From: Phenylobacterium sp.
GTDB taxonomy: Bacteria; Pseudomonadota; Alphaproteobacteria; Caulobacterales; Caulobacteraceae
NCBI RefSeq assembly: GCF_030697925.1
Contig: NZ_JAUYOJ010000141.1
Coordinates: forward strand, 1 to 59,249
Direction of reading: 5' to 3'
DNA: 59,249 nucleotides
Within the stretch, counting starts at the first letter, position 1. Every line of letters begins with the position of its first letter. This document shows positions 21,807-29,727 of the stretch, in pieces. The position numbers and the translations under genes are program-made. The notes beneath the pieces were generated by a model that did not search any database, was not told the origin of the DNA, and saw nothing but the letters and a program-made list of their open reading frames with translations.

Positions 21807-22823
21807 ATGATCGCAAGGCGCATGGTTCTGGCCCTTCCCCTGGCGCTGGCCGCCTGTGGGAAGCCGGCCGAAAGGACGCCCCCGGCGCCCACCGTGCTCA
21901 ACTTCTCGATCATGTCGACCGAGGGCCGCCAGACCATGATGGCCGACTGGGGTCCGTTCCTGGCCGAGATGGAAAAGCAGATCGGCATTCCGGTGAAGCC
22001 ATTCTTCGGGACTAACTACACCTCGCTGATCGAGGCCATGCGCTTCCGGCAGACCGATGTGGGCTGGTTCACCAACCAGTCGGGGCTGGAGGCGGTGCGC
22101 CGGGCCAATGGCGAGGTCTTCGCCCGCTCCGTGAAGCCCAACGGGCCGGACGGCTACCAGGCGGTGATCATCGTCAAGAAGGGCTCGGGGATCACGCTGG
22201 AGAAGCTGCTGGCCTGCGACAAGACCTTGGACTTCGGCATGGGCGACGCCAAGTCGACCTCGGGCACCCTGGCGCCCATGACCTATCTGTTCTCGCCGCG
22301 CGGGATCGATCCCAACGCCTGCTTCAAGACCCTGCGCTCGGCCAACCATGAGGCCAACCTGTTCTCGGTGGCCCAAGGCCTGCTTGACGCGGCCACCAAC
22401 AACACCGCCTCCATGGACCGGCTGGGCATGATCGAGACCGACATGGCCCGCAACACCCTGGCCAATGTCGAGGTGATCTGGACCTCGCCGACCATCCCGG
22501 AGGATCCGATGATCCGCCGCAAGGACCTGGACCCGGCGCTGAAGGCCAAGATCGACGCTTTCATGTTCAGCTACGGGGTCGGCGAGGGGGCGGAGGCCGA
22601 GCGCCAGCGCAAGATCCTCGAGCGCATCCAGACCAGACCCTTCAGGCGCGCCGACGACAGCCACCTGCTGCCGGTGCGCGAGATGGAGGCCGCGGGCCAG
22701 CTGATCGTCGCCAAGCGCAAGGGCGACGCCGCCGCCACGGCCGCGGCGGAAGCCGAGCTCGCCAAGATTTCCGCTGAGAAGAAGGCGCTGGGGCAAATAG
22801 CGCCGCCTCTTCCTCCCACATGA
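21807..22823 (+). CDS. PhnD-like phosphate/phosphonate-type substrate-binding lipoprotein
   Basis: 338-aa periplasmic lipoprotein of the phosphate/phosphite/phosphonate-binding (PhnD/PtxB) family. The lipobox is LALAAC near residue 18. The two-lobed fold contains '[12 protein letters not shown]' and '[22 protein letters not shown]', the usual ligand-loop S-T-S-G. No ABC permease or ATPase gene adjoins it, so the partner transporter must be elsewhere or the protein is a stand-alone receptor. The ATG at 21807 has GAGGAG six bases upstream. The last codons (PPLPPT) and the stop lie inside a long inverted repeat, so the native C-terminus may have been altered. Confidence 0.88.
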   Translation: MIARRMVLALPLALAACGKPAERTPPAPTVLNFSIMSTEGRQTMMADWGPFLAEMEKQIGIPVKPFFGTNYTSLIEAMRFRQTDVGWFTNQSGLEAVRRANGEVFARSVKPNGPDGYQAVIIVKKGSGITLEKLLACDKTLDFGMGDAKSTSGTLAPMTYLFSPRGIDPNACFKTLRSANHEANLFSVAQGLLDAATNNTASMDRLGMIETDMARNTLANVEVIWTSPTIPEDPMIRRKDLDPALKAKIDAFMFSYGVGEGAEAERQRKILERIQTRPFRRADDSHLLPVREMEAAGQLIVAKRKGDAAATAAAEAELAKISAEKKALGQIAPPLPPT

Positions 22824-22952
22824 CCAACGGGAATGGGGGAGGGGGACCGCCGATAGGCGGTGGAGGGGGCGGCCTCACACTCAGAGCCCGGTCTCGCCCC
22901 CTCCACCACGCCTGCGGCGCGGTCCCCCTCCCCCGTGAACGTGGGAGGAATC
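22810..22952. repeat. Long imperfect inverted repeat
   Basis: Arms at about 22810-22875 and 22892-22952 are near-perfect reverse complements: each contains TCCTCCCAC, then GGGGGAGGGGGACCGC, then GGTGGAGGGGGCG. The loop is about 16 nt. The left arm covers the 3' end of the PhnD-like gene. The sequence type (G/C blocks of GGGGGAGGGGGACCGC) is a dispersed palindromic element I recognise from Caulobacterales-like genomes. As RNA it would form a very stable hairpin of about 60 bp. Confidence 0.85.
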
Positions 22953-23031
22953 TCTCGTCGCGAGGAACCGACCGCTACCGTTTAGCGTCATTCTCTCCGA
23001 ACCGGGCTCCCAGCCGGAGAGGACGCCACCT

Positions 23032-23412
23032 ATGAACCTGCTGATCGCCAAACGCGCCCTGGGCCTGCTTTCAATTGGGCTGGGGGTGATCGCCGTGGCC
23101 TCGCCCCGGCGGGTGTCGAGATTCTTCGGCCTGAATTTCGAGGACGAGGCGGTCAGCGCCTTCGGGGCCCGCGAGATCGCCTCGGGGGCGGGCCTGCTGT
23201 CGCCGGTCAAGCCCGGCCCCTGGTTCTGGATGCGGGTCGGCGGCGACGTCATGGACATCACCGCCCTGGCCCGCGCCATGGATCGCGGCAATCCGCGCCG
23301 GAAATACGCGATCGCGGCCCTGGCGACCGTCGCGGGCATCGCCATCCTGGACATCGCCATGGCCGCCCAGGCGACGATGAACAAGCGGGAGAACGCCGAG
23401 GCGGCGGCCTAG
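23032..23412 (+). CDS. Small membrane protein (DUF4267-like)
   Basis: 126-aa protein with hydrophobic segments near residues 7-27 ('ALGLLSIGLGVIAVASPRRV'), 45-60 and 92-112. The 'R.LGL.SIGLG..AVASP.R..RFFGL' start resembles the membrane part found next to SRPBCC/cyclase-like proteins and in DUF4267 proteins. No catalytic motif is seen. It follows the inverted repeat by about 80 nt and overlaps the convergent thioesterase by 4 nt. Family assignment is from memory and is tentative. Confidence 0.75.
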   Translation: MNLLIAKRALGLLSIGLGVIAVASPRRVSRFFGLNFEDEAVSAFGAREIASGAGLLSPVKPGPWFWMRVGGDVMDITALARAMDRGNPRRKYAIAALATVAGIAILDIAMAAQATMNKRENAEAAA

Positions 23413-23825
23413 GACAGGCCCGCCAGCAGGAAGTGGCCGCGCAGGGCGGCGATCGGCTTGGCGCGGGCTTCCTGCCAGGCCTCCACATGCACATTGGCGA
23501 TCTGGCGGCCGATCTTGCGCACGTCGGCGCGGGCATAGGTGGTCTGGGCCTTGCCGGGCCGCAGGTACTCGATGGTGACGTCGATGGTCTTGTGCACCCG
23601 CGCGCTCTGGGCGGTGAGCGAGAGCTGGGAGAGGGCGGCCATCTCCATGAAGGCCCCGATCACCCCGCCGTGCAGGGCCGGCATCATGACATTGCCGATC
23701 AGGTGCGGAGCGAAGGGCAGGATGGCGGTCATCTCGTCCCCGGCCAGCTCGGCGCGCATGCCGAGGAAGCGCACATAGGGCACGCGGGCGAGGAAGGCCT
23801 GCAGGCGTTCGGCGGGATCGCTCAT
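23409..23825 (-). CDS. PaaI-family hot-dog thioesterase
   Basis: 138-aa single hot-dog domain. The PaaI-type segment 'MMPALHGGVIGAFMEMAAL' near residue 47 (HGG, then the catalytic-helix acid E) and the strand 'HKTIDVTIEYLRPG' near 78 identify the fold. It hydrolyses small acyl-CoAs; the substrate is unknown. Its ATG overlaps the stop of the second thioesterase (ATGA at 23822-23825), so these two are a coupled tandem pair, probably forming related or mixed oligomers. Confidence 0.9.
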   Translation of the reverse strand: MSDPAERLQAFLARVPYVRFLGMRAELAGDEMTAILPFAPHLIGNVMMPALHGGVIGAFMEMAALSQLSLTAQSARVHKTIDVTIEYLRPGKAQTTYARADVRKIGRQIANVHVEAWQEARAKPIAALRGHFLLAGLS

Positions 23826-24280
23826 GGCTTGGCTGGCTCTTCAGGCCGCTTCAGGACGAAGGCCGCCTGGGCCGTGGCGATTGGGTCGGCCGGGTCGGCG
23901 TCGAAGGCCTGGGCGCGGACGAAGGCGATAGTGCGGGTGACCTTGTAGCAGTGGGCCTGGGCGGTGACGCCGGCGCGGGGCGCGGCGGGGCGCATATAAT
24001 CGATGCGCAGGTCGAGGGTGGCGGTGGAGAAGGCGGTCACGTTGCCCAGCATCGAGGAGGTGATCGCCAGGCCGCAGCAGTGGTCGAGGAGGGCGGTGAC
24101 CACGCCGCCGGCGATGACGCCGGTGTCTGGATCCCCCACCAGGTCCTCGCGCCAGGGGGCGAAGATGGCGCCGTGCCCGGGCTCGACGGTGACAAGCTCG
24201 AAACCGAGGGCGGCGGCCTGGGGCACGGATTGCACCATGTTCCTAGCCAACTCGCGAAGGGCCTCTGGGAATGTGGTCAT
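23822..24280 (-). CDS. PaaI-family hot-dog thioesterase
   Basis: 152-aa hot-dog protein. 'TGVIAGGVVTALLDHCCGLA' near residue 53 holds the helix with the catalytic acid (D in LLDH), and 'TLDLRIDYMRPAAPRAGV' near 88 is the matching strand. It is diverged from its neighbour and has an N-terminal helix extension. It is the first gene of the pair. The 35-codon gene lies upstream on the same strand with a 61-nt gap, so the microprotein may head the same transcript. Confidence 0.9.
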   Translation of the reverse strand: MTTFPEALRELARNMVQSVPQAAALGFELVTVEPGHGAIFAPWREDLVGDPDTGVIAGGVVTALLDHCCGLAITSSMLGNVTAFSTATLDLRIDYMRPAAPRAGVTAQAHCYKVTRTIAFVRAQAFDADPADPIATAQAAFVLKRPEEPAKP

Positions 24281-24341
24281 CCCCCAGGTGTGAGGCGCCT
24301 CCGCCTATCGGTCAACGTGACGGAAGGTCAAGGTCTCCACC

Positions 24342-24449
24342 TTAGACGGCGGTGAAGGCTTGGGTGTAGACGGCGAGCGCGACGGCCAGCAGCGGGGTGG
24401 CGGCGAGGACGAGGTTGGCGAGGCCGTTGAAGGCGAAGCTCTTGTGCAT
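24342..24449 (-). CDS. 35-residue membrane microprotein with UrcA-like N-terminus
   Basis: A 36-codon frame (ATG 24449, TAA 24342) encodes a peptide that starts MHKSFAFNG and is then hydrophobic through residue about 28 (LANLVLAATPLLAVALAVY), a single transmembrane or uncleaved signal helix. It has an AGGGA Shine-Dalgarno about 9 nt upstream. The pattern M-x-K-S...G-x-A-x-L-x-LA...P matches the signal peptide of the UrcA protein at 44524-44850, and both genes share the same upstream element. It lies in the only gene-free stretch over 300 bp (24281-24616). Function unknown. Confidence 0.6.
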   Translation of the reverse strand: MHKSFAFNGLANLVLAATPLLAVALAVYTQAFTAV

Positions 24450-24503
24450 GGCGGTGTCCCTCTATTTCTGGTGGGCCGCGACAACCGCGACCCGATGAGA
24501 GGG

Positions 24504-24550
24504 GTATATGAAACTTCTCTTTCGAATACTCGTTAAGTCTTAGTCATGAC
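24504..24550 (-). promoter_or_regulatory. Promoter with shared upstream element, copy 1
   Basis: Reading the minus strand, GTCATGAC (24550-24543) is followed by GACTTAAC (24539-24532) and TTCG (24526-24523). A -10-like ATATAC lies at 24509-24504, about 55 nt before the microprotein ATG. The block matches the region before the UrcA gene at 22 of 28 positions and the putative -10 has exactly the same spacing. No standard -35 lies in the expected place, so an activator is likely. The surroundings are unusually A+T-rich for this window. Confidence 0.6.
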
Positions 24551-24616
24551 CTCTTTTTCACAATCTAAATACTCTGTAATGTTCCTAAAGTCAGACCAAC
24601 CCCCATATCGGCAAGG

Positions 24617-25627
24617 ATGATCAAGCCCGAAGCCCTGCTCTGTCCCCGGCCCGAGGGGCTCTATTGCGCGCCCGGCGATTTCTACATCGACCCAGTGCGG
24701 CCGGTGGCGCGCGCGGTGATCACCCACGGCCATGCCGACCATGCGCGCGCGGGCCATGAGCGGGTGCTGGCCACGCCGGAGACCCTCGCCATCATGGCCG
24801 AGCGCTACGGACAGGACTTCGCCTACGAGACCCAGGCCGCCGCCTATGGCGAGACCATCGCCCGCGACGAGGTCGAGGTGACGCTGGTCCCGGCCGGCCA
24901 CGTCCTGGGCTCGGCCCAGGCGGTGGTGCGTTGGAAGGGCCTGACCATGGTGGTCTCGGGCGACTACAAGCGCCGCCGCGATCCGACCTGCCCGGCCTTC
25001 GAGCCCGTCGGCTGCGATGTCTTCATCTCCGAGGCGACATTCGGCCTGCCGGTGTTCCGCCACCCCGACGACAAGGGCGAGATCGCCCGCCTGCTGCGCT
25101 CGGTGGCCCAGTTCCCGGAACGCTGCCACCTGGTCGGCGCCTATGCGCTCGGCAAGGCGCAGCGGGTCATCCGCCTGCTGCGCGAGGCGGGCTGGGACAA
25201 GACCATCCATGTCCACGGCGCCCTGGAGCGGCTGAACCGGCTCTATGAGGCCCACGGGGTCCCGCTGGGGCCGCTGGCGCCGGCCACCTCGACCACCAAA
25301 CAGGACTTCGCAGGCGCCATCATCATCGCCCCGCCCTCGGCGCTCGCCGACCGCTGGTCGCGGCGGTTCCCCGATCCGGTCGGCGCCTTCGCATCGGGCT
25401 GGATGCAGATCCGCGCCCGCGCCCGCCAGCGGGGCGTCGAACTGCCCTTGGTGATCTCCGACCATGCCGATTGGGACGAGCTCACCGCCACGGTGGACGA
25501 GATCCGCCCGGGCGAGCTCTGGATCACCCATGGCCGCGAGGAGGCCCTGGCGCGCTGGGCCGAGCTGCACGGGATCAGGGCCCGGGCGCTCGCCCTGGTC
25601 GGCTATGACGACGAGGCCGAGGACTAG
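24617..25627 (+). CDS. Ligase-associated DNA exonuclease (metallo-beta-lactamase fold)
   Basis: 336-aa nuclease of the beta-CASP-like group that accompanies bacterial ATP-dependent DNA ligases. It has the metal motif ITHGHADHARAGH near residue 35, the second site PAGHVLGSAQ near 93, and SGDYKRRRDP near 115. Late conserved elements are ISDHADWDEL near 282 and ITHGREEAL near 300. It is annotated in many genomes as ligase-associated DNA damage response exonuclease. It heads a three-gene run with the 54-aa protein and the ligase, and starts at an ATG at the edge of an A+T-rich promoter region. Confidence 0.92.
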   Translation: MIKPEALLCPRPEGLYCAPGDFYIDPVRPVARAVITHGHADHARAGHERVLATPETLAIMAERYGQDFAYETQAAAYGETIARDEVEVTLVPAGHVLGSAQAVVRWKGLTMVVSGDYKRRRDPTCPAFEPVGCDVFISEATFGLPVFRHPDDKGEIARLLRSVAQFPERCHLVGAYALGKAQRVIRLLREAGWDKTIHVHGALERLNRLYEAHGVPLGPLAPATSTTKQDFAGAIIIAPPSALADRWSRRFPDPVGAFASGWMQIRARARQRGVELPLVISDHADWDELTATVDEIRPGELWITHGREEALARWAELHGIRARALALVGYDDEAED

Positions 25628-25673
25628 GAACACAGGGCCCGAGGCCGCGTTGGTCGGGCGAAGGAGCCGCGCC

Positions 25674-25838
25674 ATGACCGAACCCCGCGACAAGCCTGCG
25701 CCGCCGCCCGAACCCCTGAAGGAAGGCGGCCTGGATTCAACCGAGAAACCGCCCCCGGCCGAGACCGGCATGATCGATGAGGCCGCGCCCGCGCCGCGCC
25801 AGCCGAACCGTGAGGGCGGCATGATCGGCGAGGGTTGA
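25674..25838 (+). CDS. 54-aa Pro/Glu-rich disordered protein between exonuclease and ligase
   Basis: Short ORF with a strong start: AAGGAG seven bases before the ATG at 25674. The product is almost all P, E, A, K, D and G, with no hydrophobic core. Two copies of a G-x-I-D/G-E-type motif (TGMIDEA near residue 33 and GGMIGEG at the C-terminus) stand out. It sits 46 nt after the exonuclease and 34 nt before the ligase gene, so it is cotranscribed with both. It may be a linker or partner of these repair enzymes. No family recognised. Confidence 0.65.
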   Translation: MTEPRDKPAPPPEPLKEGGLDSTEKPPPAETGMIDEAAPAPRQPNREGGMIGEG

Positions 25839-25872
25839 GGCCAAGCCGCTCCAGGCGCGTTAGGCTCTTCGC

Positions 25873-27495
25873 ATGCGCGCCTTCGCCGAGCTCCTGGACC
25901 GACTGTCGCTGACGGCGTCGCGCAACGCCAAGCTGACCCTGGTGCGCGACTACCTGGCCGAGACGCCCGATCCTGACCGGGGCTGGGCCCTGGCGGCGCT
26001 GACCGGGGGTCTCGTCTTCAACGCCGCCAAGCCCGCCTTCATCCGCAAGGCGGTGGAGGAGCGGATGGACCCCACCCTGTTCCGCTGGTCCTACGACTAT
26101 GTGGGCGATCTGGCCGAGACCGTGGCCCTGGTCTGGCCCGCGCGGCCGGGCGCCAACCGTGAGCCGGAACTTTCGGAGGTGGTCGACGCCCTGCGCGGCG
26201 CCTCGAGGACCGAGGTCCAGCGGCTGATCGAGGCCTGGCTGGACGGACTGGAGACCACCGGCCGCTGGGCGCTGCTGAAGCTGATGACCGGCGGCCTGCG
26301 CGTCGGGGTGTCCGCACGCATGGCCAAGCAGGCGGCGGCCGAGCTGGGCCAGGTGGCGGTGGCCGAGGTCGAGGAGGTTTGGCATGCCCTGCATCCGCCC
26401 TATGAGGACCTGTTCGCCTGGCTGGAGGGCCGCTCGGACCGGCCTTCGGCGGTGGCCCCCGGACGCTTCCGGCCGGTGATGCTGGCCCAGGCCATCGACG
26501 AGGCGGTCGACTTCGGCAAGCTCGACCCCGCCGACTACGCCGCCGAATGGAAGTGGGACGGCGTCCGCGTCCAGGCGGTGAACGAGTCCGGGGTGCGGCG
26601 GCTCTACACCCGCAACGGCGACGACATATCCAGGACCTTCCCCGACGTGCTGGACGCGCTGGAGTTCGAGGGCGCGCTGGACGGTGAGCTGCTGGTGGTG
26701 CGCGACGGCGGCGGGGTGGCCAGCTTCGGCGACCTGCAGCAACGGCTGAACCGCAAGAGCGTCGACGCCAAGATGCTGCAGACCTTCCCGGCCGGCATCC
26801 GCGCCTATGACCTGCTGGCTGACGGGCCCGAGGACACCCGCGTCCTGCCCTTCGTCGAGCGACGCAAGCGGCTGGAGGCTTTCGTGGGCCGGCTCAAGAC
26901 CTCACGCATCGACCTGTCGCCGATCCAGCCTTTCGAGACCTGGGCCGAACTCGCCGACCTGCGCCGCAAGCCGCCGCCGGGCGACCCGCCGATCGCCGAG
27001 GGCCTGATGCTGAAGCGCTGGGACTCGATCTACGAGGCCGGCCGGCCCAAGGGACCGTGGTTCAAGTGGAAGCGCGACCCGTTCCTGATCGACGCGGTGC
27101 TGATGTACGCCCAGCGCGGGCACGGCAAGCGCTCAAGCTTCTATTCCGACTACACCTTCGGGGTCTGGACGGAAGGGCTCGATGGCAGGCGGGCGCTGAC
27201 CCCGGTGGGCAAGGCCTATTTCGGCTTCACCGACGAGGAGTTGAAGCAGATCGATAAGTTCGTCCGCGACAACACCATCGACCGGTTCGGACCGGTGCGC
27301 TCGGTCAGGGCCGAGGCCCATTTCGGCCTGGTGTTCGAGGTCGCCTTCGAGGGCCTGCAGCGCTCAACCCGGCACAAGTCCGGCGTCGCCATGCGCTTCC
27401 CACGCATCAGCCGCATCCGCTGGGACAAGCCGGCTGGCGAGGCCGACGAGCTTACGACGCTGGAACGGATGCTGACGCAGATGGAGGGACGCTAG
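25873..27495 (+). CDS. ATP-dependent DNA ligase (cisplatin-resistance/LigB-C type)
   Basis: 540-aa DNA ligase with three parts: an N-terminal DNA-binding domain (about 1-200), the nucleotidyltransferase domain and the OB-fold. Motif I is AAEWKWDGVRVQ with the adenylated Lys near residue 222. Motif III lies around GALDGELLVV (about 258), motif IV at PIAEGLMLKRWD (about 374), and motif V/VI at GPWFKWKRDP and 'MRFPRISRIRWDKPAGEAD' at the C-terminus. Such ligases are accessory repair enzymes; the replicative NAD ligase is elsewhere. The usual third partner, an Lhr-type helicase, is not next to it. The last 44 nt overlap the convergent ABC permease gene. Confidence 0.95.
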   Translation: MRAFAELLDRLSLTASRNAKLTLVRDYLAETPDPDRGWALAALTGGLVFNAAKPAFIRKAVEERMDPTLFRWSYDYVGDLAETVALVWPARPGANREPELSEVVDALRGASRTEVQRLIEAWLDGLETTGRWALLKLMTGGLRVGVSARMAKQAAAELGQVAVAEVEEVWHALHPPYEDLFAWLEGRSDRPSAVAPGRFRPVMLAQAIDEAVDFGKLDPADYAAEWKWDGVRVQAVNESGVRRLYTRNGDDISRTFPDVLDALEFEGALDGELLVVRDGGGVASFGDLQQRLNRKSVDAKMLQTFPAGIRAYDLLADGPEDTRVLPFVERRKRLEAFVGRLKTSRIDLSPIQPFETWAELADLRRKPPPGDPPIAEGLMLKRWDSIYEAGRPKGPWFKWKRDPFLIDAVLMYAQRGHGKRSSFYSDYTFGVWTEGLDGRRALTPVGKAYFGFTDEELKQIDKFVRDNTIDRFGPVRSVRAEAHFGLVFEVAFEGLQRSTRHKSGVAMRFPRISRIRWDKPAGEADELTTLERMLTQMEGR

Positions 27496-28822
27496 GTCCC
27501 AGTCTGCGGGCGACCAGGGCCCAGGCGATGGCCGCCTGCACCAGGCCCGAGATCAGGCTGAGCATCGGCGCGGCGCTCAGCGGGGCGAACAGCGCCGCCC
27601 CGTTCTCCCGGTCTACCGACCAGCCGACGATGCCGCCGACCCCGTAGAGCACGGCCAGCGCCACCACCGCGGCGAAGTCCCCGCGCTGCGGCCGCTCGCC
27701 CAGGCGGCACAGCGCGATGACGCCCAGGTCGCGCAGCAGGAAAGCGATCAGGGCCGCGGCCTGGGCCAGGCCCGGTCGCGCGAAGCTGCCGGCGCTGACG
27801 GCCAGGGCGGTGACCACCAGCAGGGCGGCCAGGATCAGCGGCGCCAGGGGCGCGGGCGCCAGCGGGCCGGCGCGGGCGAAATCTCCGGCCAGGGCGTGAT
27901 GGCGGAACTGGCGCATCCGCACCCGATCGGCGGGCTCGGCGAAGGCCGCGGCATAGGCGCTGAGCGCTACGGCCAGCGCCCCGGTGGTCAGGGCGCCTGA
28001 AAGGCCGCCGTCGCGCCAGGCGAAGCCGCCGGCGAACACGGCCAGGAAGACCAGGAAGGCTGGCCAGACGACGGGAGCGTTGCGCATCTGCAGCTCCAGC
28101 CGCATCAGCCGCCAGGCCCCGATTACGGCCCAGGCGGCGAACAGGGTCACCGCGACCGCGCGGAATCCGTCGGCCGGCCAGTAGCGTCCGCCCCAGTCGA
28201 TCAGGCCCTTGGCGCTTAGCATTGCGCCGAAGCCCTCCAGCCCGGCGCCCCGCTGGAACCCGGCTGAGCCCGCCACCCAGGACAACAGGACGCCGCCGAC
28301 GATCAGGCCCCCCAGCACCCCGCCGGCGCGGGCGGTGCGACCCTCGGCCCGGGCCTTGCGCACCCCGACCAGGGCCGCGCCCATGGAGATCGCCTGCAGC
28401 AGCACCGCCAGGGCTGTGAGGAACACCAGGGTCGAGAGCGCGCCCGGCTCGCCGCGCTGCAGGCTGGCGGCGGCCATCAGCAACAGGCCGGTGAGCGCGC
28501 AGATCCAGGCCAGGCTGGCGCTGCCCAGGAGCTTGCCCCAGGTCATCGACCAGGGATCGAGCGCCGAGAGCCGCTGGAAGTCCCAGGTGCGGTCGGCGAT
28601 CTCGTTGAGGATGGAACCGCCCGTCGCGCGCGCGCCCCAGATCATGCCGCAGGCCACGAAGACCACCGCTCCGACGCCGGCGAGGCCAGTCAGGGCGCCA
28701 TAGGGATTGGTCCGTAGGACCATGATCGCCGCGCCGTAGATCATCAGCAGGACGACGATGGCCCAGGCGACGCGGCGGGGCGCGGACTCGAGCCAGAGAT
28801 TGCGCTGGAATTCCGGGTTCAT
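27452..28822 (-). CDS. ABC transporter permease (ABC-2/ABC exporter type)
   Basis: 456-aa integral membrane protein with about 12 hydrophobic segments, starting 'MNPEFQRNLWLESAPRRVAWAI'. The early 'LNEIADRTWDFQRLSALDPWSMTWGKLLGS' element is typical of permeases paired with a GldA/YxlF-type ATPase. Its start overlaps the ATPase gene's stop (28819-28822). The cargo is unknown. The Pro/Ser/Ala-rich C-terminus (PPSASASVPAS) lies in the overlap with the ligase gene. Confidence 0.85.
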   Translation of the reverse strand: MNPEFQRNLWLESAPRRVAWAIVVLLMIYGAAIMVLRTNPYGALTGLAGVGAVVFVACGMIWGARATGGSILNEIADRTWDFQRLSALDPWSMTWGKLLGSASLAWICALTGLLLMAAASLQRGEPGALSTLVFLTALAVLLQAISMGAALVGVRKARAEGRTARAGGVLGGLIVGGVLLSWVAGSAGFQRGAGLEGFGAMLSAKGLIDWGGRYWPADGFRAVAVTLFAAWAVIGAWRLMRLELQMRNAPVVWPAFLVFLAVFAGGFAWRDGGLSGALTTGALAVALSAYAAAFAEPADRVRMRQFRHHALAGDFARAGPLAPAPLAPLILAALLVVTALAVSAGSFARPGLAQAAALIAFLLRDLGVIALCRLGERPQRGDFAAVVALAVLYGVGGIVGWSVDRENGAALFAPLSAAPMLSLISGLVQAAIAWALVARRLGPSVPPSASASVPAS

Positions 28823-29727
28823 GACTGGGCCTCGGCGAGGTAGGCGTCTTCCAGGGTCCGGCGGGTGGGCTGGAAAGCTGACACCTTCAGCCCCGCGCCG
28901 ATCAGCTTGGCCAGGACGGCGGAGTCGTCATCGCCGTTCCCGGCCAGCAGGATGGCAGTGTCGCCGTCCCGGCGTTCCAGGGCGATGTCCAGCTTGGCCA
29001 GAACCTTGTCCAGGTCGGCCGGCGGGGCCGCGAAGGTGACGCTGATCCGGGTCCCGTCGCGCACCCCGGCGCCGGCCGCGACCACCCCGCCGCCGGCCAC
29101 TCGGCCGTCGCGGATCATCAGCATCTGGGTGGAATAGTCCTCGAGCTCGGAGAGGATGTGCGAGGAGACCACGATGGTCATGCCCTCCTTGGCGAGCCGC
29201 AGGATCAGGTCCGAGAGCGCCCGGCGCGCCTCAGGATCGAGGCCGGCGGCGGGCTCGTCCAGCAACAGGACGCGGGGCTGGTGGACGATGGTCTGACCGA
29301 TGGCCAGGCGCTGCTTGAGGCCGCGCGAAAGTTCTCCGGCCCGCGTCTCCAGCCGGTCGGCGAGCTGGACGCGGGCGGCGGCCTGCTCGACGGCGGCTGG
29401 CGTGGCGGCCTCGGAGACCCCCCGCGAGCGGGCGGCGTAGGTGAGCGCCCGACGCACCGAGAGCTCCTCGTAGAGGCCGAAGAAATCGGGCAAGTAGCCG
29501 ATGGTCGCATGGACTCCGCGCGGGTCGTCCCGGGTGTCCAGGCCGTCGATGGAGATCGTGCCCTCGGTGGCGTCGTCGAGCGCCGCCATGCAGCGCAGCA
29601 GGGTGGTCTTGCCCGCCCCGTTGGGACCGACCATGGCCAGGACGGCGCCGGCCTCCACCTTGAACGACACCCCATGCAGCGCCCGCGCCGACGGGTAGTC
29701 GTAGACGACGTCCTTCACCTCGATCAT
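28819..29727 (-). CDS. ABC transporter ATP-binding protein
   Basis: 302-aa ATPase. Walker A GPNGAGKTTLLR is near residue 34, signature ELSRGLKQRLAIG near 132, and Walker B VLLLDEPAAGLDPE near 152, followed by H-loop SSHILSEL. A C-terminal regulatory domain follows (about 215-302). It works with the downstream permease as an exporter of the multidrug/lipid CcmA/GldA group. The start at 29727 overlaps the stop of the HAD gene (ATGA), so HAD phosphatase, ATPase and permease form one operon. Confidence 0.92.
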   Translation of the reverse strand: MIEVKDVVYDYPSARALHGVSFKVEAGAVLAMVGPNGAGKTTLLRCMAALDDATEGTISIDGLDTRDDPRGVHATIGYLPDFFGLYEELSVRRALTYAARSRGVSEAATPAAVEQAAARVQLADRLETRAGELSRGLKQRLAIGQTIVHQPRVLLLDEPAAGLDPEARRALSDLILRLAKEGMTIVVSSHILSELEDYSTQMLMIRDGRVAGGGVVAAGAGVRDGTRISVTFAAPPADLDKVLAKLDIALERRDGDTAILLAGNGDDDSAVLAKLIGAGLKVSAFQPTRRTLEDAYLAEAQS

